From Isoetes taiwanensis (lineage: Eukaryota > Streptophyta > Lycopodiopsida > Isoetales > Isoetaceae): a stretch of DNA of 64,000 nucleotides. The translations under genes and the position numbers were made by a program. Positions 57,486-64,000 of this stretch are shown in pieces. The notes under the pieces were generated by a model that saw only the letters and a program-made list of their open reading frames with translations, made no database searches and was not told the DNA's origin. Location: positions 411,844 through 475,843 of the forward strand of contig JAJEKV010000059.1 in NCBI GenBank assembly GCA_021234155.1, written 5' to 3'. The stretch's first letter is position 1, and every line of letters starts with the position of its first letter.

Positions 57486-59480
57486 CTAGTAATGGTACCC
57501 GGCCCTTCTGAAACATAAATTAAAGGAACCTTTAATTTCTTTCTTTTTATTCTCCTTTTTTTTTCTAACCCCTTCTCCCTCCCTTTGCCTTCCCTTTCCC
57601 CTTTCCCTTTTTTTCTTTCTCTTTTTCTTATCAGCTTTTTCCTTCTTTTTTTATCTTTCCCGCTCTTCCCATTTTCCACTACTCTCTTTCCCTTTCCTTT
57701 TCCCCTTCCTCTTCCTTTTCCTTTTCTTTTCTCTTTCCGTTTCTCATGCATTTTTTTTTTCGTTCTCTTTTTGCTTACCTTTTCATGTACTTCCCTTTTC
57801 TTCCTTTCCCCACCCTCTTCCTCTTGATCACGTGCCCTTTTCCCATCTCTTTTCCCATTTCTCTCTCCTCTTTTCCTCATGCTCTTTTTTGCTTTCCCTT
57901 CTCATTTTCGCTTCCCTTTTCCTTTCAACTTTTCATTCCCTTTTCATACTTTCCCAACCCTTTTTGCTTTGCGATGTTCCCTTTTTCCCTTTCCTTTCTC
58001 TTTCCCTTCCTTTACATTTTCCCTTTTTCCGATTTCCTTTCGCTTTCATATGCCTCTTTCCATTCCTTTTTTCTCAACCTTTTTATGTACCCTTTTCCTT
58101 CTTTCCCCATCCTCTTCCCCTTTTCCCCTTTCCACTTTATCCTTTCTTGTTTCTTTTTTCTTTTCCCTTTCCTATACTCTTTTCCCTTTCTTTTTCTATT
58201 TCCTCACCCTTTTCCCTCTTCCTTTTTTTCGTGCCCTTTTCTCCTTCCTCTTTTCCTCTTCCTATTCCTTGCTCCCTACCCTTTGTCTATTCTCTTTCCC
58301 CCCACCTTTTCCTCATTTTTTCCATCCTTTCCCTCTTCCTTTTCTCGATGCTCTTTTTGCTTTCCTTTTCTCTTTCTTCACCCTTTCTCTTTTCCCTTTC
58401 TTTCCGCCCTTTCCTTTTTCTCTTTTTCTCGTTCCTTTTCCCAAGTTCTCTTTTCCCTTTCCCCCCTCTCTTTTCCTTTTTACTTTTCTTTTTCCCATAG
58501 ACTTTTGCAACCTTTTCTTATTTCCCTTACCTTTTCTCCTTTTCTCACCTTTACTTCTCACCCTTCATTTGATTGCTCTTTTTCTTTCCTTTTCCCCTCG
58601 CCTATTCTATTCCTTTTCTATTTTCTTTTATCTTTCCCATTTCCCTTTTCTCCTTCTCTTTCCTTTTCCTCTTACCTTTCTTTTATTCCTTTTCCCTTTT
58701 CCCTTTTTCCCTTTTCCTTTTCCCTTTCATCGCTTTTCCTTTTCCCTCCCCTCTTCCCTTTTCCCTTTTCCCTTTTTCCCTTTCATCGTTTTCCTTTTCC
58801 CTTCCCTTTTTTCCTTTTTTTTCCTTTTCCCTTCCCCTCTTCCTTTTCCCTTTTCCTTTTCCCTTTCATCGTTTTTCCTTTTCCCTTCCCTTTTTTCTTT
58901 TTCTTTTTCCCTTTTACCTTTTCCCTTTTCCCTTTTCCCTTTTCCCTTTCATCGTTTTTCCTTTTCCCTTCCCCTTTTCCTTTTTCCCTTTTCCCTTTTC
59001 CCTTTTCCTTTTCCCTTTTCCCCTTTCATCATTTTTCCTTTTCCTTCCTTTCCCTTTTCCTTTTCCCTTTTCCCTTTCATCATTTTCCTTTTCCCTTTCC
59101 CTTTTCCGTTTTTTCCCTTTTCAAGTTTCCCTTTCCCTTTTTTTTTTTCCTTTTCCCTTCCCCTTTTCCGTTTCCCTTTTCCCTTTCATCGTTTTCCCTT
59201 TTCCCTTTTCCCTTTCTTCTTTTTTCCTTTTCCCTTCCCTTTTAGTTTCCCTTTTCCTTTTCATCGTTTTCCTTTTCCCTTCCCCTTCCCCTTCCCCTTC
59301 CCTTTTCCCTTTTCCCTTTTCCTTTTCCTTTTCCTTTTTCCTTTTCCCTTTCGTATTGAAGCCATAGTCAAGATGAAATTTTAGTTGAAGACACGCACAC
59401 ATCATCTCCACCATTGGTCAATCAAATCCTCGACCGTCCGATTTAGGGTGCGGTCCATTACACAACATTATAATATAAGA
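57486..59480 (-). mobile_element. Short Helitron with C/T-rich core, copy 2 (1,995 bp)
   Basis: This is a tandem sister of the preceding element, separated from it by TCA only. It starts TCTTATATTATAATG at 59480 on the minus strand and ends CTAG at 57486. Here the hairpin is decayed (ACCCGGCCCTTCTG). The unique ~120 bp next to the 5' end (CCATAGTCAAGATGAAATTT on the plus strand) is shared with copy 1 at 57366. ORFs of 499 and 501 codons in the core are artefacts. Confidence 0.78.
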
Positions 59481-60293
59481 TAAGATGTCCACATTGCTTG
59501 CCACCTTATCTGATATTGTTTCCAACCATTGGATCTTTAAAATTATGCATCAACGGTCCACGAAACTAGAAGCCCTGAAATTAGCCTCTCGACCTCCTTC
59601 GACGATGGCTCTCCAGTATCATTATGGGATCGATCCATGTTTTCTGTTGGTGCAAACTAAGAAGAATGAATTTTGGATTGAGAAGCTTAGGCAGAAGGCA
59701 GAGAAGGCAGGACTGAGTAGTGCGTTTTGTTAAGCTTTGGGTTTTGCATAACAACTTTCTTGAAGAGCTTCGGCATGCTACGATTTTGTTACTGCAGCCT
59801 TGTTCATGTTCAAGTGTTCAACTATTGCTGTAAGTGTTTCCAAGCTTAAGTGTTCAACTTCTAAAACCGTTATAATGCTGAAGTGTTTAACTTAATGATG
59901 AAGTGTCTAGCGGGACTGTAGCATCTTGCAAATAGTATTTTTAAGTACATCCAACCCGCATGGATTTAAGGGAAGAGTTTGGCATCAGGTTCCCCGAGTT
60001 CGTTTTAAATACATGGAGTTCTATATTATCGTGGCTGGGGCTCTCTTAGATATGTGTATTGAATTTCTCTATTCAACCCGTCTCAAGTTCATAGGTAGTT
60101 GATTTTCTTGGGTGTTTATATCATCTACCTAAGGCATATAGTTGATTTTCTTGCCATTTCTTATTACTAAGTGTTTGGCTTTTTCGCCGCTCATTTCACG
60201 GGCCAGAAAATGCATAATTGAGAATGATGCCACCGTGGTTCACTATATCTCTTTGTTTCAGATAACTACATGTGCTAGTTTTTGTTAAACGCT

Positions 60294-60333
<40 letters not shown>

Positions 60334-61020
60334 GTTGGGTTGGCTACTAGATCCCAAAAGGCATTGATTGAGATTTTTTAGATTTGGATTTGTATCATTG
60401 CAATGTTGCAGTTTAAACTTTCACATCATACAAATTACTATTGCTTTATGCTAGCATCATTTCATTGACAATTTTGCAAACACCACACTATCCTATATTA
60501 TAAAGTTATTCTGTAAGTGTTGGACCCAGCCCTAATTTGGGCGGCCCAGATTTTATTTTCGATTTGACGGTCGAGATCAAGCCCTCGATCGAGGGTTTTG
60601 CTTCCTCCACAATTCATTCCAATCCGGCCCAGGACCAGCTTCGTCATGAATAGGGGACACATTTATTTTTCCTAAATCATATGCCCAAGCTTTCTTTGGA
60701 GCTTAGAATTCAGAGGTGTGGAAAATCATATGCCCAAGCTTTTTTTACTTTGTGGCGCCAGATGAGGAAGGCAAAAGACCCAACCTCCTTCTAATGAATT
60801 AGCTTTTGCCATGGTTGGACAATTGGAGCTTAGAATTCAGAGGTGTGGAAACATGTCTATAGCCATAAAGAAAGCTTTTAAGCGGGAACAAAACCCTTCG
60901 AATTCTTTTTCTTTGTGCCGTTAAAAATCTCGTGCATGGCGCCAGATGAGGAAGTGCAATTTGTCACATCCCCAAAGGTAAGCTTATCATGGTGATTTTA
61001 TGCCTCATTTGAAAGGCTAA
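59481..61020. other. No firmly supported gene
   Basis: An ORF at 59485-59733 (+, 82 codons) has a helical end (NEFWIEKLRQKAEKAGLSSA) but no known family. A run of 33 T lies at 60297-60329. The sequence CTTAGAATTCAGAGGTGTGG is repeated at about 60703 and 60828, and GGCGCCAGATGAGGAAG at about 60754 and 60940. A donor-like CCCAAAGGTAAG occurs at about 60975. Confidence 0.35.
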
Positions 61021-61361
61021 ACTTATGTTTTTCGGTCGATTAGGTTGGGCCATTCAGAAGAGGGAGAACAGTCAAAGGAAAGGAAGGACCTCCAATGTGC
61101 CAAGAGGTATGTGGCATTGTGTAATTACATTGGCTGCTTCATACAATGTGACACCTGAAACGTTTATGCTATTGAAAGCTCTATTTCGATTTAGGTGGAG
61201 GCTCATGACGTTGTCTGTTCTCGGCATTGCCCACGATTTTTGTATGAGATGGCCAAGAAATTTGAGCTCTTTGCTACTATAGAATATTGGAAAGAGAAGG
61301 TACAATGATGGCTTCGAGAAAATCAGATTATGATGGCTGCTCATAAATTTGCAGTTGCAGC
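61021..61361 (+). pseudogene. Unidentified exon-like ORFs
   Basis: A plus-strand frame from about 61197 reads VEAHDVVCSRHCPRFLYEMA and on to EYWKEKVQ, and an overlapping ORF spans 61025-61282. Both look partly coding. Neither matches a family that I know. They lie directly upstream of the PPR fragment. Confidence 0.25.
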
Positions 61362-61820
61362 ATGCCATGCCATGGATCCCAGCTCTACACTCCATCCATT
61401 TGTGGGCATATTATCCTTGCCGTAATCCACGAACAGATCATTGGTAGTGGACTCCATTTAGATGTAATCGTGGGGAATACCCTGGCAGATATGTATGCTA
61501 CATGTGGGAAGTTAAAAGAGGCACATGATGTGATCAAGAACTTGCCAAAGTGTGATACACCATCTTGGGGGGCCATCATTGCAGGCTATGCTCAATGCGG
61601 AGACTTCAAGCTTGCAGCGCAATGTCTCAAGGACATGCAGAAAGAAGGAATTAAGCCAAATGACACGATCATATTCACAACTCAGACGCCTCGAAAAAAG
61701 GCAACACAAGTAAAGATAGAAGTTGCGACAAATCTACCATCAGTTTTGCTCCTGGTTTTTAAACATGCAATTCAATGCAGGGTAGGAACAGAATTGAACT
61801 CCATACCTGAAAAACAATGA
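61362..61820 (+). pseudogene. Pentatricopeptide repeat (PPR) protein fragment
   Basis: The first ~100 residues carry PPR signatures of the PLS class. They read IHEQIIGSGLHLDVIVGNTL, then ADMYATCGKLKEAHDVIKNL, then SWGAIIAGYAQCGDFKLAAQ, and end MQKEGIKPND. PPR proteins bind organellar RNA one base per repeat. Only two to three repeats remain, then the frame leaves the family after KPND and stops at 61820. No upstream repeats or C-terminal E/DYW domain are seen. A second, more decayed copy follows at 61951-62080. Confidence 0.75.
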
Positions 61821-61950
61821 TGAAGAGGGGGGGCAGCAAGAATGGCGGATGCCATGGCTATGTTTTAGCCTTCTCTTCGCGGAGTAGATCTTTTCTAAGT
61901 CTCTTTTATGGTGTTGTTTATATGATAGGGGCAGTTTTCAATGGTCAATA

Positions 61951-62080
61951 ATCTTGGGGGGCCATCATTGTAGGCTATGCTCAATGCGGAGACTTCAAGC
62001 TTAAAACAAGAATGCCCCAAGGACATTCGGAAAAGAAGGAATTAAGCCAAATGACACGATTTTTACTAGCATTTTTATCG
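61951..62080 (+). pseudogene. Duplicate of the PPR fragment
   Basis: GGGGGCCATCATTGTAGGCT onwards repeats 61568-61685, including GCTCAATGCGGAGACTTCAA and AATTAAGCCAAATGACACGA, with small indels that break the frame. Confidence 0.8.
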
Positions 62081-62234
62081 CGGTGCAGCCATGCGTGTTT
62101 AGTGAATAAAGGATGATTAAAATTTATCAGATTTGCATCCGTAGAATAATCATAACTATTAAATTATAATCATATTACCAAGCTGTGGCGCAAAAAGTTC
62201 GATCGATGCGTAAACCGGTGAGAAGGAGCAGCGT

Positions 62235-62655
62235 TTGTTTTATGTTTATAGAGGTCGGAAGGGTCCATTTTGTGTTCGAAAGCAATGCGATAAGTTTTTG
62301 TTCGATTTTGTAGAAAGGTTTGCTGGATTGAAGCTTTTGAAAGACATAGATTCCATGTTGTTGGTCTCGAGATTAATTGGTAGTTGCCTAGAGCATTACG
62401 CCTTTGAGGGAAGGTTGATTTACGAGAACGGTTTCCAGATTCTTGCTTTTAGTCGCCTCCTTTTCATTCCGTTTACATAAAGCTTCTATATCTAAATATA
62501 GTCCGGTCTTTTTATTCAGAGGCCCAACTGAAAAGAATGATTGCAAGAATATGCAAGATACTAAATGTCGGCAAATAGAACCTTCTACTGAGGCGCTTTT
62601 AGCCATTCTTGATCACTATATGAATTTCTTCAGCTCTCCAATGTCAAACATGTAG
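62235..62655 (+). pseudogene. Unidentified coding-like segment
   Basis: Two plus-strand ORFs overlap in different frames. 62235-62480 contains GRKGPFCVRKQCDKFLFDFV. 62443-62655 ends with PSTEALLAILDHYMNFFSSP. A single indel near 62440-62480 would join them. I do not recognise the family. Confidence 0.25.
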
Positions 62656-62697
62656 GCCTTTCATTATTATAAGGTATACAACCAATCCCATTTAAAA

Positions 62698-63165
62698 CCA
62701 GATCTTAGCCAAGTCGAGAGAGTTAACGTTGCGGGCTAAACATTTTGTTTACACAAAGATTTACGCCAAGCCAGAGCAACTTGAAGCTCAACTTGAGGGC
62801 CTTGGGAAAAAACAGAGAAACGAAGGTAAAGAGATCACAAACAGTTTATAAGGTAAAAATTTACAAATGATTGATTGCCGCAAAGGTTTGCTTTGTCGCA
62901 TCACGTTGTTGAGAAGTTGAAAACCAGGATCTTAGCCAAGTCGAGAGAGTTAACGCCGTGCAGGCTAAATACTGTTTACACAGAGCATTTACGCAGCAGA
63001 GCAACTTGAATCTCAACTTGAGAGCCTTGGGAAAACAGGAGAAACGAAGGTAAAGAGATCACAAACAATTTATAAGGTAAAAATTTACAAATGATTGATT
63101 GCTGCAGTGCTGCTTTGCTGCATCAGAGTGTTGAGAAGTTGAAGAATTATTTGACAAGGATCAAG
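62698..63165 (+). repeat. Tandem duplication of about 230 bp
   Basis: The unit starts ATCTTAGCCAAGTCGAGAGA at about 62702 and again at about 62930. It contains AACTTGAAGCTCAACTTGAG or a near variant and ends at ...GAGAAGTTGAA. A coiled-coil-like frame, EQLEAQLEGLGKKQRNE, precedes a GTAAAG donor in the first copy. Differences between the copies cluster at CAG/CTG sites. It may belong to the same broken gene as the kinesin exon downstream. Confidence 0.8.
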
Positions 63166-63476
63166 GTGCCATAGGATTTATAGGCATCTAGGACATCTAG
63201 AGCAGACTTGATTAACCATTCTTCACCAATTTGACATGTCCCTTATGCTTTCTATTTTCCCCTCAGATCATTTACGCTTCACATGTAAAATCACTAGATA
63301 CGTGTGGTGCAGATAAAAAACTATTTGAGCACAATTTGAGCAAGACAACTTGGACAAAAAGTTGTTGAAGCTTAACAAACAAATAGCTCAAAAGGAATGA
63401 AAGTACGAACCATAGTGTGGGCTTGCTTAGCTCTTCATTGTAACATAAATGCAGACGTTTGTGAAATCTGATTTAG

Positions 63477-63654
63477 TTGGTACGTAAAACAACATTTAAG
63501 AAGAAAGTTAATTGAGCTTCAAGAGGAGAAAACTATCGAAAGAAAGAGATAAGCTGTTAGTCAAATTGAAGACAGTATCTAGCGCTTTTCAGGGCAGCAC
63601 ACACAAAAAATGCAGGATTTATATGCTGATAAGCTTAAAGACCTTGAACACCAG
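63477..63654 (+). pseudogene. Kinesin-4 (KIN-4/FRA1-like) coiled-coil exon
   Basis: Bounded by an AG acceptor at 63475-63476 and a GTACTA donor at 63655. It reads YVKQHLRRKLIELQEEKTIE, then after a 1-nt frame break near 63546, DKLLVKLKTVSS and MQDLYADKLKDLEHQ. Plant KIN-4 kinesins have the same order in their stalk (LKQHFGKKL.ELEEEKR...ERDRLL.EVE...QKLQD.HAQKLK.LEAQ). KIN-4 motors act on cortical microtubules in cell-wall deposition. No motor domain is visible in the window, and the gene may extend past 64000. The last 50 bp with the donor site are duplicated at 63673-63735. Confidence 0.6.
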
Positions 63655-63735
63655 GTACTATCGATCATAAAAATGCAGGATTTATATGCTGATAAGCTTA
63701 AAGACCTTGAACACCAAGTACTATCGATCATTTTA
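63608..63735. repeat. 63-bp tandem duplication across the exon end
   Basis: ATGCAGGATTTATATGCTGA starts at 63610 and again at 63673. The copies differ at the splice site, CAGGTACTA in the first and CAAGTACTA in the second. Confidence 0.9.
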
Positions 63736-64000
63736 TGAAAATGACCGTCCCATTCGTACGTGGTCAGGTCATGAGTTATGCTATAATTGCTTCAATTATA
63801 AGGTGTTACTTAACATTCCAATGATGGATATGGTTTCAATCAATGGCCATTGAATATTGAATGCCACCGCTATATTTTCTATAGGAAGATTTTGTGTGAA
63901 AAGTGCCATGTTATCTCTAGATATCCCAATCATTTATGCCTTTGTATGGTATTTGATTTGCTAACAAAAACATTTATAGAAATACCACTGAACTGCCTCA

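Noticed and set aside
55541-59384. Very long plus-strand ORFs (263, 432, 259, 499, 501 and 264 codons) rich in Phe, Pro, Ser and Leu
   Set aside because: They are three overlapping frames of the same polypyrimidine tract. C/T-only DNA cannot contain stop codons, so their length has no meaning.
55562-59480. A pair of LTRs from one retrotransposon (the two ~1.95-kb repeats)
   Set aside because: They lack TG...CA ends, a primer site and any internal region. Only 3 bp separate them, and their ends match Helitron rules instead.

Overview
The window looks like repeat-rich nuclear DNA from a land plant. The evidence is GT-AG introns, plant-type genes in pieces (an EF-hand Na+/Ca2+ exchanger of the NCL type, an organellar-type methionyl-tRNA formyltransferase, a CAMK-type kinase, an ABCB transporter, a PPR protein and a kinesin-4), and plant transposon classes (CACTA, hAT, Helitron, LINE, copia, SINE). 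The style of the PPR fragment and the very high repeat load make me lean towards a fern or other non-seed plant, but this is an inference. I see no complete, clearly functional protein-coding gene of normal length. Almost every recognisable gene is a fragment or carries frame breaks, and some breaks may be consensus errors (see Part 2).

Layout. 1-8.6 kb is repeat DNA: a CACTA right end (1.69-2.03 kb), A/C-rich arrays, GC-rich hairpins, a 110-bp tandem array with TTCTAGAA clusters (3.6-5.4 kb), a tRNA-derived SINE (5.5 kb) and a 1.08-kb hAT element with a perfect 8-bp target duplication (6.58-7.65 kb). 8.6-13.4 kb holds a retrotransposon tail, an NCL exchanger fragment, a small secreted cysteine peptide ORF and an unidentified exon-like ORF. 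13.4-21.9 kb is a kinase pseudogene with its promoter-like module, split from its 3' flank by a 6.36-kb insertion of internally duplicated sequence that itself carries a 215-bp hAT MITE. 22.8-24.1 kb has three in-phase exons of methionyl-tRNA formyltransferase. They are followed by a 5.3-kb LINE on the minus strand (24.4-29.7 kb).

29.7-43.6 kb is a nested segmental duplication. A ~1.7-kb module (B), a ~100-bp foldback (F) and a ~0.6-kb module (M) recur, and the array ends in a second kinase pseudogene. One M copy is interrupted by a 3,539-bp Helitron that carries pieces of at least two or three host genes. An uninterrupted paralogue in the same window shows the exact empty site. 43.7 kb holds a copia pol remnant. 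45.26-53.51 kb is an 8.25-kb hAT element with a broken BED/DUF659 transposase on the minus strand, and the 215-bp MITE is a deletion derivative of this family. A 5'-truncated LINE follows (53.5-55.5 kb). Two end-to-end Helitrons with C/T-rich cores come next (55.56-59.48 kb). The last 4.5 kb holds a PPR fragment, unknown ORFs, a 230-bp tandem duplication and a kinesin-4 coiled-coil exon.

Between about 33 and 50 kb, and again near 62.7 kb, paralogous copies differ mostly where the better copy reads CAG or CTG. This looks like a systematic consensus error at CHG sites, so frame breaks there should not be over-read. No rRNA gene, functional tRNA gene or CRISPR array was seen.
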